A DNA stretch of 64,000 nt, taken from Doris montereyensis (lineage: Eukaryota > Mollusca > Gastropoda > Nudibranchia > Dorididae). The first letter of the stretch is position 1. Each line of letters starts with the position of its first letter. Both the position numbers and the translations under genes were made by a program. Shown here one piece after another: positions 35,241-47,699 of the stretch. The notes under the pieces are model-generated. The model did not search any database and was not told the origin of the DNA. It was given only the letters and a program-made list of their open reading frames with translations. The stretch covers positions 45,001-109,000 of the forward strand of contig JAXRKP010000654.1 of assembly GCA_037039925.1 (NCBI GenBank), in the 5' to 3' direction.

Positions 35241-35339
35241 TCTGAATATCCATGTAGTTGCAAGTTATAGGCTATTTTTTAACTTAGTGCTTGATTATTG
35301 CTTTCCTTGTATATATCTTTTCGTAATGATTACACATAA

Positions 35340-35640
35340 TTATGTGCATGTCTTATCATTATCACCATCATCCTCATCATTGCCTTTTCACCTTAGACCA
35401 GGGTATAGGCCATGAACAACAGACTTCCGCTTGCTCCTGTCTTGGACATTTCTTGTTACGTCCTTCCACAAAAGATCTCCTCTCTTCAAATCATCCTCCA
35501 CTAGCCTTCTCCGGGTTATTCGTTGCCTTTCCTTAATCCTCTGCACCTGTGTGTTCCACTGAAGGGCAAACATTGTAATACTCTCACAGATTTTACTGAG
35601 GATGTGTCCTATCCATATCCATCTCAGCTGTCATATTTCT
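35340..35640 (-). pseudogene. 3' tail of a non-LTR retrotransposon, minus strand
   Basis: On the minus strand it reads WIGHILSKICESITMFALQW, then NTQVQRIK-like residues, RITRRRLVEDDLKRG, LLWKDVTRNVQDRSKRKSVV and HGLYPG. This is the W-GH ... ALxWNxQ ... RxTWRR ... AQDRxxWR ... GLCP pattern at the C-terminus of many invertebrate LINEs. It ends in (ATG)n-like repeats near 35,345-35,385, acting as the 3' tail. Confidence 0.75.
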
Positions 35641-35644
35641 TTTG

Positions 35645-36415
35645 CTATTGGTGTTTGCGCTATTCTTTCCCAGAGTGTTTCATTTTGAATTTTATCGAAT
35701 CCCTGAATCCGTAGCATTTTCCTCAGGCTTATCACTGTAATTAGTAAAGTTATTGTTTGTCAGCAATGCATTTGAATGTATTTCTTAGTTATATTATTGT
35801 CAATTAAATGTCTAATTATTGCTTTTTCTTCTAACAAATCAAACAAAGGAGGACAGTGATAAGAAGGGAAGAATAACTAAGAAGGATGAGCTATAATAGG
35901 TGAAAGGGAAAATGAAACAAAAAGTATAACAGAAACTGCTTAAAATAGAAAAAGAAGAGAGTGTGATAAATTATCAAGAAATACGTGTACATCTACTAGA
36001 AAATAGATGATAAAAAGCAGACAATACATGTATGTATAAAATGTTATGAAAGAATACAATTAATTTCATAAGAATAAGAGTTATGCAATAAAATATCTAG
36101 ATCTAAATGGTGCTTCTTGCCGACACGGATATGCCTACTATCAGCGTATCAATAATATGACGTGTGGAAGCAATTTTCGTCCCACATAGAATATCATTTC
36201 AACCCTTATCACTAATAATGATGTAGTATGCTCATTATTAATTTATTTGTCATCACCTGTCACGTGCGTCGGCTAAACATGGTAACAGTGATTGCCCGTG
36301 TAAAGGAATCTCTAAAGTACAAAACAGTGACATCTTCTGCACGCCATTTATAAGTCTAAAGCCAATCAGTCGTCACATGATCCCCGTACCACACGTAGAC
36401 CGACCGACGCATCGT
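35645..36415. other. No gene seen
   Basis: Non-repetitive AT-rich sequence without recognised features. Confidence 0.45.
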
Positions 36416-36530
36416 TGCCATTCCCCCTCATACCAACGTTAGAGAGCGGTTGCACATTTTGTGATCTATGTTAGGAACGTTTGTGTCTTTTCTGTATCAA
36501 CCAAGTTTGCTGATCGTTTCTTTGACAAGT
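36415..36530 (+). repeat. Dispersed repeat D6, copy 1
   Basis: ATTCCCCCTCATACCAACGT, TAGAGAGCGGTTGCACAT and CTGTATCAACCAAGTTTGC recur in diverged form at 37,415-37,530 in the same orientation, about 1 kb away. Confidence 0.6.
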
Positions 36531-36665
36531 ATGTACACGGCTGCCTATGATTCATTTTCTCGTAGTTTTTACACTTTGTATTAGAACATACTAGATCTAT
36601 ACACAGTTTGACTGGGTGACTAGAGACGTTTAAGTCATTATCCATATGATATACCTATTGCCCCG

Positions 36666-36884
<219 letters not shown>

Positions 36885-37414
36885 TCATCTCTTTTATTCA
36901 CTTTGAGTCACATACTTCTTATGGCTAACTCTTTTAATACGTGTCCTTTACTAAATATGCCTTTGTCCTTCACGCGTGCTTTAACTTTTAGTTGATCTCC
37001 TCGTCATATTATATTTGCTTGTTGCGTTGCTATGGAATAATTACGAGCTAATTACATTACCGGGTATATACGCTTGTAGTACATGTGTAGCAATGTAGAA
37101 GTAGAACGAAGCTTAGTCCATATTATGATTATGGTCTTTTTAAATAGAGACATACCGGTATATCATGTATCTTTATTCACTGAGGTGGGTGATAAGAGTA
37201 AACATAGGATGCCCCTCTTTTCGGTTGCAACTACGTCGGACGTTGATGTAACTTATCTTAGCTGTTTTACAACGTATGCCCGATTTGGTCGTCAGTTAAT
37301 TTCGTTAAGCTCGTTCAATCATTGCATTACTTAAATAATAATGTATCACACCATCTCTGTTTATTATTATAACTACTAATATTACATGCACTCTTAGTTT
37401 GTGTGACAGTATGG

Positions 37415-37530
37415 CGGTATGCTATTCCCTCTAATATCAACGTTCGATAGCGGTTGGACATAATTAAAATGTATGCTCTGGATTAAAGTTGGTGCTTTCT
37501 ATATTAACCAAACGTGTTGATTGTTCCCTG
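37415..37530 (+). repeat. Dispersed repeat D6, copy 2
   Basis: ATTCCCTCTAATATCAACGT, CGATAGCGGTTGGACAT and CTATATTAACCAAACGTG. Pairs with 36,415-36,530. Confidence 0.6.
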
Positions 37531-37589
37531 CTGCTGACGGCTTAAACATTTATCGAGTTTTTTTCGAGTAAAACCTACCCCCCCCCTCC

Positions 37590-37800
37590 TCCCTCCTTGT
37601 CCATGTAGGTAAACTGACACCTAGTCCCATCGGAAACGGACGATAAAAAGGAGGTCCCGTGGGCAGATCACAACACTCAGTTCACGTTAAAGATCCCTTG
37701 GCTGTTTACGAAGCAACCTAAGCACAATAAAAATTAAATCCTACTCAACCCCCCCCCCCCAGATAACCTTAGTTGTGGGTATGGGTAAATCAAATTAAAA
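37590..37800 (+). mobile_element. SINE-like family S1, plus copy
   Basis: Core: ATGTAGGTAAACTGACACCT, AGTCCCATCGGAAACGGACG, GAGGTCCCGTGGGCAGATCA, CACGTTAAAGATCCCTTGGC and AGATAACCTTAGTTGTGG. A short C-run interrupts it near 37,752. Confidence 0.75.
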
Positions 37801-38504
37801 AAATTAAAAAACCCTTCACAGTCTAGAGAGCTCTCATTTTGCACGAACCCCCCCCCCCCCCCCCCACCGAGTTCGCAACGAGCATAGCTATTATATCGCA
37901 GAAACGAATCCATAATTAACGAAGCGATGACGATGCAAAGACTTGAAAAGCAAAGGAATTACTATGACACGACAAAAAAATCATTAAAAAATACGCAATC
38001 GAGAATACTCAAAGCTCAAAGGTAGTACATGTATACGCTTTTTATTCCCTCCTTCTTCCTCATGGTATGACCTCCCCCCCCTTTCCCCCTTTACTCCCAC
38101 CCCCAGGTCCTCCTAACCATTCCCATCAGTCTCCCAATCGTGCCAAATATACCTTTCAATTTGCCCAGTCATTGCCCTGTCTGATTTTCATAAATCAATA
38201 ATATGAATTTCCCAACCTTCCTCGCCCCCTATCTTACTATAACCGCTCTTGCCCTACATCTATACATCAACGGTAAATGTGACCTTGTCATCATTCTACT
38301 TTCCGACCTTTCCCTCCACCTATTCTGGGCGCCTGAACTCTACATTTTGATCAATAATTGATCGCCGATCCCCGAGGGACGTAAAGTTCTTGAACAATGA
38401 CAGAACCTGCGAAGCAGTAGTTTTATCTCGACACAGACAATCAATTCAATATTTTAAACTTGAATCACATTTATGAATGGCTCCTTTTTTTTGGTTGTTA
38501 TTTC

Positions 38505-38682
38505 CTTCTTTTTTATGATTCAAGCCCAAAGAGGGCACGCCATGAGTGTAAACCTTTGCCTCACAGTTTGGTGGACTAACCTTTGCACATTCAGCCCCAA
38601 CCCCATCTTACATACGCAACCATAACTTGATCCCAAGTCGGGTAGGGTAGCCTAACCACTGGGACAACACGTCACAGTTTAT
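38505..38682 (-). mobile_element. tRNA-derived SINE, S2-like, minus strand
   Basis: The minus strand gives TGTCCCAGTGGTTAGGCTAC (A-box-like) and then GACTTGGGATCAAGTTATGG (B-box-like), followed by a body ending in CTTTGGGCTTGAATC. It resembles the 10.5-kb element only in the tRNA-like part. Confidence 0.6.
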
Positions 38683-38699
38683 ACAAAAATAATACCATT

Positions 38700-39725
<1,026 letters not shown>

Positions 39726-39939
39726 TTAAAATTGAAAATGAAATATGTCTCTAACCTAACATACAGCTAGGTTTTATGTTGTCAGCGAGGGGTTATACAA
39801 GTTGAATAGGTACTACCTATTACGTGTACAGGAACCCGCGAGGCGCCAACTCGCTTGTCGTCAATTCTCCGTTGTGATCTACCCCGCCATTGGTCTCGTT
39901 TTTGCTCACCCTTATTATCTCATCGTATACCAACCTCGG

Positions 39940-40175
39940 ATTACATCAATTACTAGGTAGTCCAGATGCAAGGTATCAGCCTCAACCCAAAGGTCGTGGG
40001 TTCAAGCATCGCCGAAGGTGGACACATTTTCTAGAATATTTTCGAGTAAAATCAACTCCCCTCCTGCACCAGGTAGGTGGATCGACACCTAGTCCCATCG
40101 GAGACGGACGATAAAAGAAGGTACTGTGTGCAGATCAAAACTCTCTGTGCACATTAGAAATACCTTGGTATAGTC
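39940..40175 (+). mobile_element. SINE-like family S1, plus copy with tRNA-like head
   Basis: CCAAAGGTCGTGGGTTCAAG resembles a pol III B-box. It is followed by the S1 core CAGGTAGGTGGATCGACACC, TAGTCCCATCGGAGACGGAC, TGTGTGCAGATCAAAAC and CTGTGCACATTAG. This copy links the S1 core to a tRNA-derived head. Confidence 0.75.
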
Positions 40176-40179
40176 GAAT

Positions 40180-41330
40180 TGACTCATCCTTTATGAAATA
40201 CGGTGTGTTGAATCGTTGCATGTAACCTTACATTCGTCATGACCCAATAAATCTTGAATTTTAAGTTTGTGCTTAGAGCCGTTCTCCCAAAGAGGCGAAT
40301 TCAATTGATCGTTTCTTTGTTTTCAATTTAGCAACCCCCACCTCCCCCTCCCCACTCCATCCCAAACTTAAGAGTATTTACAGTAAACATGGGTTAATCA
40401 GGATCTGCCCTCTCCTTGTGTCCGTGCAGTTGATTAAAATTTTTAACAAAGTAACAATCTATGGTGATTTACAATGGCGTAGAGTCATGATCTACTGACT
40501 TGGGCTTTGCTTTATACATAAATAATAACATGTAATATATTTATTGTTTTAATCTAAAACAAATGCTAGTATAGATTTACAAATGTATTGCTTATCAAAT
40601 GAAAACTATCATCTGGTTATGATAATCCCTGACTGTCTATAAAAGATATAGAGTTTGTAAACTCACTGGTTCCTCCAATCTGTAAAAAGTCATGAGAAAT
40701 GAAGATAATGAGAGGTCACAACCTTTCCCTCCGAGTCTATGTAGGTACAAAAAAACAGATTGCAAGTCTGGGACTCTCAGCCCTATTAGGAAGGTAAGAC
40801 CTAAAAAAGATTTTTCTTCTTCTTCTTTTTCTTCTTCATTTCTTTTTAGCACAAAAGGCGAGAAATTGTCAATGTTTAAATCAGTCCATTCCAAAATCGG
40901 TGCCCATAAAAATGGCCCTATATCTTTAAATTGTTTCATAAAACTGAATCATATTTTGCACGTAGGCTTAAATGATCCATGACGTTAGGGCATATTTTTT
41001 GCTCCTTTGGAAATTGGCTATGTTTAAAGTTTGCTTCTTTATGCTTATAAAAAAAACTGGTAATAACATTAGGGGTTATTATTTAAATGGTTTACAATAC
41101 TAAATTTACACAATGTGTTTTGACTCAATGTAAGCCCTTGCTGTGAACAGAATATCCATGTCATATCATGTTTTTTTATCTAGAAACACGTAAGTTCAGT
41201 TCAACAATTTCCTAGCTTCACACAGACACACCAATGACTTTGGCAAAGCTTAAATCTCATAGAGATGTCGTATTTTATTCAAGTAGCAGTCATAATTTTC
41301 ATGCTTGTGTCTACTAAGCCATAATAGCTT
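40180..41330. other. No gene seen
   Basis: No recognised element. An open frame at 40,692-40,982 contains a (TTC)n run and shows no family resemblance, so I do not call it. Confidence 0.45.
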
Positions 41331-41336
41331 TTCGTT

Positions 41337-42358
41337 ATGGATTTGCATTGGAAAATTGTTACAATTAGAAGCATTGCATTGAAATTGTTTGGATATTATT
41401 CCCGAGAAGCAAAACGCGGCGTTCCGTATAATGTCATGAGAGATCCACATAAAAGGGCAATAGAGGCTTTAGGATTCATCGGAGATCTCTCAAACGATGG
41501 TTACAAGAGTCAAGTATTCAATCCATACCTTCCAAACGAGGAAAGGAGAAGACATATGATTTTGATAAGGGCATGATAAAACGCGAAATCGAATAAAAAA
41601 TATTTAAAGAATTCATCATGTTGCGAAAGTTTAGAGCACATCTAGGGAGAGTTAATTGTATTTATAGTGCAAAAACAAGTGTGTGGAGGACTGTAAGGAG
41701 TATGGGCTTCACTTTCAGAAAATCGCCATCCGGCAGAAACCTACTATGTGAAAGAAAAATTGCATCTCATGGAGGCGAGGAGTAGATACTTGCGGAAAGT
41801 GAAGGAAAATCGCATGGACGATTTAGTACCGACCACCTGATCAATGCCCACCATACCTATGCAAAGGATGGCAGTCTAAGGATGGAAGACACATATAAGG
41901 AATATTCCCTCCAGTAAATGGAAGAGGATAATAATAGCTCACACAGGAAGAATGCATCAAGGGCTCATTGACAATTCAGGGCTTGTATATGAATCCATTT
42001 TGACGGATAATCGAGACTACCAATACCATGCAGAAATGAATGATAAAACATTCAAACACTGGTTGGTTAGAAAATTATCTTCTCCTTTCATTCGACAGGC
42101 CTTGCTGTCTAGTGGTGGACTTTGCGAGCTACCACAGCATCGTGTTAGAAGATGATAAAGTTCCAACCACGAGCAGCGAGTATCAAGGAATGGCTAACAA
42201 AGGAACATCTTCCTTACAGTCCAAATTATCTCAGACCAAAAAATACTTTCTTTTACAAGAAAAAACAATAAAACCAAAAATATTCGACATTGACAAGATT
42301 TTCTCAGTTAGGACAGCCTTCGATTGCCTTCTACCATTTTTGATAGAACTCAGTTAAA
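41337..42358 (+). pseudogene. Degenerate DDE transposase (IS630/Tc1-mariner superfamily)
   Basis: Residues in shifting frames run in order. First, REAKRGVPYNVMRDPHKRAI and EALGFIGDLSNDG. Second, KTSVWRTVRSMGFTFRKS and CERKIASHGG. Third, INAHHTYAKDG, where the first Asp region belongs but is eroded. Fourth, HAEMNDKTFKHWL (42,027). Fifth, CLVVDFASYHSIVLEDDKVP (42,100-42,165), the strand with the second catalytic Asp and the DxAxYHS motif. Last, KPKIFDIDKI (42,275). This is the DDE_3 layout of invertebrate IS630/Tc1-like elements. Several stops and frameshifts make it inactive. The final Glu block is not identifiable and no TIRs were found. Confidence 0.8.
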
Positions 42359-42565
42359 GGAAATGTCGCAATGAAAAACACAACCTTTAAGTTTGCACAC
42401 TTCGAGGATTGCCTATGAAATTCTTACCATTCAGATCTGAACCTTGATAGAACGTGTGGACCAAATATGTTAAAGGAAATGTTCAAAAAAGAAATGTAAT
42501 GCTTATATTGAAATGGAAAAACACAATATTATTTTTAAGTTTGCACACGTCGAGGAACTCAAAGG
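42355..42565 (+). repeat. Local direct duplication next to the transposase
   Basis: GTTAAAGGAAATGT and CTTTAAGTTTGCACACTTCG at 42,353-42,410 recur as GTTAAAGGAAATGT and TTTTAAGTTTGCACACGTCG at 42,469-42,555, with an insertion in the second copy. It may be part of the transposon 3' region. Confidence 0.6.
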
Positions 42566-42974
42566 GGAGAGGTTTAATTATATAAGGCCTATTCAAGTTC
42601 GACTTCTTGTTAATTTAAAGATAATGTAATAGTAAATATTACAACGCTATTCAGCAATTTGCCAAACATCCTCCTTAATAAAAAACTCTATACTAAGCCA
42701 CTGGACAATCAGTCTGATATTGAGGTATAACTGTTCATACTGCAAACACTCTACAAATTGTGGTCTCTTGAGAAAACTGAGGAAAACATCGAAGAAATTC
42801 GCCGCTTTGAGAAAACTGTGAAAGTTACAGACTTCTTTTTTCAAATTTATAACGTCATGGGAATTTTAACACTGCATGCAAAGATTCAACGCTGAATGTG
42901 TATTAGTCTTTGAAAACCTCGACTGTTTCTATTGGCACAAATTTTGGAATGAACTATAATTCTTGTGATAAGAA

Positions 42975-43330
42975 TATTGGCTTCAAGGGAAGAGCGGGGG
43001 GGGGGGGAGTGGAGATACCTGGATTGGCGAGTTTGGGACTGGGGCCAAAATGTCGATTTTCTGTTCTTTACATATTCGGGTAGAGCGATCATTTATCGAC
43101 AATACGATAAAAAAAATGTCCATATGACGTATAATTGTTTTGTTGCAAAATATTTTATATAGAAAGTAGGTAAAAATTGTCATATAGTCAAAATTTTTAC
43201 GTCAATTCTGTGGCAGTAAAAAGCCAACTCTGGTAACATGATATTCGTCTGTAGCTGTCAATACTGAGCATGTAAGAGGAGGGGGGGGCAAGCGCTGCTG
43301 GTCTGTGTGTTTATAAAACGCCCACTGGCA
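42975..43330 (-). repeat. Dispersed repeat D2, right half, inverted
   Basis: Reverse complement of 14,050-14,440: CTACCCGAATATG, AAAGAACAGAAAATCGAC, GGTCCC-like and CAAACTCGCC, TTTTACTGCCACAG. Like the long copy, it includes a mononucleotide G/C run at its end (43,000-43,007). Confidence 0.75.
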
Positions 43331-43344
43331 ATTTTGACGTTCGT

Positions 43345-43950
43345 TTTCACAACAATGAAACCGAGATTTACAATCCTCTTCACATTAGTAACAATGCCAA
43401 TCGAAACCAACATTTACAATCCTCTTCACATTAGTAACAATGCCAATCGAAACCGACATTTACAATCCTCTTCACATTAGTAACAATGCCAATCGAAACC
43501 GAGATTTACAATCCTCTTCACATTAGTAACAATGCCAATCGAAACCGACATTTACAATCCTCTTCACATTAGTAACAATGCCAATCGAAACTGAGATTTA
43601 CAATCCTCTTCACATTAGTAACAATGCCAATCGAAACCGACATTTACAATCCCTCTTCACATTAGTAACAATGCCAATCGAAACCGACATTTACAATCCT
43701 CTTCACATTAGTAACAATGCCAATCGAAACCGACATTTACAATCCTCTTCACATTAGTAACAATGCCAATCGAAACCGACATTTACAATCCTCTTCACAT
43801 TAGTAACAATGCCAATCGAAACCGACATTTACAATCCTCTTCACATTAGTAACAATGCCAATCGAAACCGACATTTACAATCCTCTTCACATTAGTAACA
43901 ATGTCAATCGAAACGGAGATTTATAATCCTCTTCACATTAGTAACAATGT
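43345..43950. repeat. 46-bp minisatellite, 13 copies
   Basis: The unit is ACCGACATTTACAATCCTCT, TCACATTAGTAACAATGCC and AATCGAA, with a 46-bp period. I counted 13 copies. Most are identical, with CGAGAT/CGACAT variants and one extra C at 43,652. It is the reverse complement of a single-copy segment inside dispersed repeat D2 (13,985-14,030). There are no unique spacers, so it is not CRISPR-like. Confidence 0.95.
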
Positions 43951-43954
43951 CAGA

Positions 43955-44160
43955 AACTATCGAAAGAGTTACATTGGAGTTAGTTAGTGTAAAAATTGTG
44001 CAAATTGTGGTAAAAGCACCAAACTTGGCAATATTGTAGCTAATACCAATATAAATGATCGTTGATATAGAACCACCCTGAGAAAGTCTGAACGTCCAGT
44101 TAAATTGACCATTTGACCATTTGAATAATTAAGCAAGATTTAAACAAAAAATTGAAATAT
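43955..44160 (+). repeat. D2-related segment
   Basis: AAATTGTGCAAATTGTGGTA, AAAGCACCAAAC and ATAGAACCACCCTGAG match the reverse complement of 47,770-47,860 (TGCTTTTACCACAATGTGC; GTGGTTCTATGTCAC), so D2 sequence continues past the minisatellite with rearrangement. Confidence 0.55.
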
Positions 44161-44580
44161 AAGTCTTTGGGCTTGCTTATACTTCACAATGAAGACAACA
44201 AAACGATAGTAATAAGTCCTGAACTGACCATTAGACTGACCAATGCAGAAAAAAGAACCCCATTGTTTGCTGATGGGTGTTACAAATTGTAAGATTTAAT
44301 CTTATTTCACATTTAAACTAACATGAAATTGTGAAGAGGAAAGCATATGTAAGAGAAAACATCATGTATCATATTCGTGGTCACATAATATTGACCACAA
44401 CGACCACTAGAGAAATTGCTTTAGTCTCCTAGCCAAGGTAAGTGTTTGTTATTTATTAAAAATTATACTCTTGTTTACAAAGAAAGTCACCTAATTACAT
44501 AAGAACGCAAAATATCTTACTCAGCACCAGAATCTACAAAAATAACCAAACATCAACTTTAAGAGCATTACTTTGTCACT

Positions 44581-44582
<2 letters not shown>

Positions 44583-44624
<42 letters not shown>
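44583..44624. repeat. (CA)n microsatellite
   Basis: 21 CA dinucleotides without interruption, followed by CA-rich degenerate sequence. Confidence 0.97.
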
Positions 44625-44626
<2 letters not shown>

Positions 44627-44731
44627 CATAAGCGCACATAAACAAACACACATAGAAATGTAAATTTGGTACATCGCGGTACACAAATTATCTTATTTGT
44701 TTCCTAATTACATGCAAGACCCTCCACAAAA

Positions 44732-46822
44732 TCACATTTCTGTACAAGGTAATGCAGCCTTCCTGTAGCCACAGGTTGTTCTACATACTTTACGGCAGCC
44801 GTGCTTGATCAGTTCCTGGCAGGATTTGGATAGCACAGAATGGAGCAAGGTAATTGTCATTGAGAATCCAGCCCCGTTCAGTGGGGATTTCTTTTGAGTT
44901 TGTAGCTGACATAGGACTTCAGCCATCGTGTGGTCCATGGCAAACAGCAAAGGCGTTAATTGATAAAGTGAATCTACATATAATTCAACATCTCCTTCTC
45001 TTACTGATCTATGCATTTTAAGATCGTGAGCTCAGTTTCAAGGATCAATGACTAGTAGAAGAATGTTCTGCGACATTCCTTTGATTCCTTGCACTATATT
45101 TCGAAAGCTTTGTCGTTTCTAATTGTTTCATCGTCAATTGCCTGAAGCTAAGCGTCTTGTTGGAGACAATAAAGAGCTGCGGCGGTAATTTCATGCGCAT
45201 GCCTGCAACGCTTGAGATAAGAAGCTTTTAACATTGATTCTGCTGTACCAGGCCCACAGTCCAGGTTTTGTTATCGCCTCGGCCCATCCACTTCCGCCAA
45301 GTACAGATCCACCCATTTTAAGAAGAGCCATCTCAATATGCAACCCACCAAGAAATATATTAATTTTGTTTTCTCCATATTCTCTTGGCCATGCTCATTG
45401 AACTTGTTTGGAAAGCGCGTATAATGGTTATTCAACGCAATGACTGGTGTCTGTCCTGGGTTGAGATATTCAACAGCTCTCTTAATTACATCCATATAAT
45501 GCTTCACGGTGGCGATATGATTGCCACTGTCATACAACATAGTTCACATACTGATTATCGAAATGCCCCATGCTCCATTTTCTGTAGCAACAGCATTGAA
45601 AGCTACAAATGTTCGGTTTTCTGATGAAGCTTGCAGTTTTTCTGAGACGTGCTGTAACCATGTGCTCTGCCGGCAGAATGTGACTAAAAAATTATAGGTT
45701 AGTGAATGCTAGGCACTTGAAAATGAATGGCTATTTTTTATGTTTTCTTTGGGATGCCAGGCTGTTATTCTGTTGAATATTGAAATAAGGACATGCCTGT
45801 GCCATGAAATCAATGGGATTTGAAAATGTTCCTTCAAAGAGGATATTTGATAGTTGATGATATCTCTCCGTGTTGGTTTTGCTGAGTGCATAATATTGAC
45901 TGCATGGCTATCAGACCTGCCTTCTAAAGCTGTCTTCGTCAAACTATGAACATCATCTTGGAAATACAACACAAAACATATCTACCCTGGCTTGCCTCCT
46001 GAAGGTTTGGAAGTTATTGAAAAAGCCTTTCTTTCAAACGGAGGGTATGTCTTCTCTCAGTTATTTTGTATCCACATTCTTTTAAACGCTCATTGTACAT
46101 TTCCCCAATGTGTCACGTTTGTAAATTCTTGGCGCGTTCTCCAGCGTCCTCCTCCAGAAACGAGACAACTTCTGCTAGAACAGTATTTTCCGCTTGGTGT
46201 ATATCCCGTTCGATAGCGTGCCTTTCCCTTGCTTTATGACACAAAGTTAGCAGGCATTTTCATGATAATGAGCCTCTTGCGCAACTATATTGTCATGTGT
46301 AAATTTTGCCAACAGCTTTGCGTCTTTGTTTTTCTCTGCAATCATTTTACCTTTTCGCTTATCTTTAAAGTCATGACAGAATGCAATTCATTTCTATCAT
46401 CTCCCACCTTTTTACAGAATTATTTTTTTCGCTCTGTTAGTTTCTATAGCCGAAAATCTAACGCTGGATGTAGAAGGCGCATGTCTACGTGTTTTGTGCT
46501 TCATGGCCAGTTTTGTCAGAATGAAGAAATTTGTCAGAGCAGGAGCTTTCAGATACCTTTTTCATCAACCATTGAAGTTTGGTGTTGTTGAATCTTGCAC
46601 AATATGATTTATGCACCGGTAGGGTTGTTGCAAGATTATCTCCTTCATCCATTGATGAAATGGCTAAGCTTAACACATCTTCCGTCGTGTGGCAAATCAA
46701 TTCATGTATGATCATTTCGAAGTTTTTGTACGCTTGAACTTTGAAACGTTTTCTTTTGGCAAGACATTCTAAGTTTTCATGTGTATCGGTCTGGCATATA
46801 ATACATTTAGTACATTCAAGGG
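44732..46822 (-). pseudogene. Decayed member of a multicopy Cys-rich invertebrate family, function unknown
   Basis: Minus-strand pieces in order: ECTKCIICQTDTHENLECL, a Cys-rich start (46,820-46,760); YKNFEMIIHELICH; a HKSYCARFNN-type motif (about 46,600); KPTRRDIINYQI (45,890). Then TVKHYMDVIKRAVEYLNPGQ, TPVIALNN (about 45,510-45,430); GPGTAESMLKASYLKRCRHA, HEITAAALYCLQQDA (45,260-45,165); ELYVDSLYQLTPLLFAMDHT (44,985). Last is the Cys-rich tail SCQELIKHGCRKVCRTTCGY then KAALPCTEMC (44,820-44,730). I recognise this order (NPGQTPV ... RHAHQxTAAALY ... LLFALDHxNYARW ... CGCKKxCxxxCxC) from large uncharacterised families in molluscs and cnidarians. Stops, frameshifts and loss of the part between AMDHT and the tail mark it as dead. 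A transposon origin is inferred from copy number elsewhere. Confidence 0.7.
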
Positions 46823-46824
46823 TT

Positions 46825-47685
46825 TAAAAATGAGTCATTTTAGACATTATCGATGAGATGTAAAGATCAGTTCAAAACGATCTTAAAATGAGATTCAGCA
46901 TAAGAACACAGAATAAATGCTTTCACTGAATTTAGATATCAAAGTTCATGCCCAACACTCATCATCATCAAAGTATATCAGATTAACCAGCAACAAACAG
47001 AACATGTATAAAATACAGTAATCGCTTGACTCTGTTGTCGTTTTTAACAAGGTAGAGGCAAAATTTTATCCTGGAGAAACGGAATAAATTTGAGTCAACA
47101 CCGTTTTGAACGCTGACACAATTTTCACACACATGCAAGAGGGACATACCAAAGGCAGCTGAGTTGGGGTTGCGTAGTGCGATAAGAAAGAAAAAAGTAA
47201 GATGTATTGCTTTGGGACTGACACGAGTGACACTGGCACTGCGCTTTGCCTCTGCACTTGCCTTTGGGGAGGAAAGTGGATGTAAATTTAGATCTAGACG
47301 TTAACACGCAGGAATACGCATCCGATTAAATGACTAATTCTAACAAAAAAATATTTTCTCCTAACCTAATACTTAATTTTGTATTCCCCGGGAAGAGTGG
47401 ATTTATATTTGAGTCACTGAATTCAAATATGCAATCAAATTTCACGGATGACAAGTCCATATACTGTTACGTCCAGTCAAAAATTATCTCGGGGACGGGG
47501 ATTGGGGGGGGGCGGGAGAGGAGGGTCTACGTCATCATTTTCGGCTCGATACGAGCGTCTGTGTGTATGTGTGTCTGTGTGTGTGTGTGAATGTGTGTAT
47601 ATTGTAAGTTTATGGGCATTGGTGACATGCGAGGCGAGCTTACTAACCTCAGTGACATGACAAAATAAAGAGGGTTGAAAAAGTT
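46825..47685. other. No gene seen
   Basis: Includes a G-run at 47,504-47,512 and a short (TG)n at 47,570-47,590. No coding signature is seen. Confidence 0.45.
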
Positions 47686-47699
47686 GTGACAATGCGGTG

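Noticed and set aside
40692..40982. 96-residue open frame with a Ser-rich run
   Set aside because: The run is a (TTC) repeat and the flanks show no coding signature.
42647..42844. Minus-strand 65-residue open frame (ends KEDVWQIAE)
   Set aside because: Composition looks protein-like, but I could match it to no family and saw no splice partners; too weak to call.
43345..43950. CRISPR-like array
   Set aside because: All 46 bp repeat with no unique spacers, and the genome is eukaryotic; it is a minisatellite.
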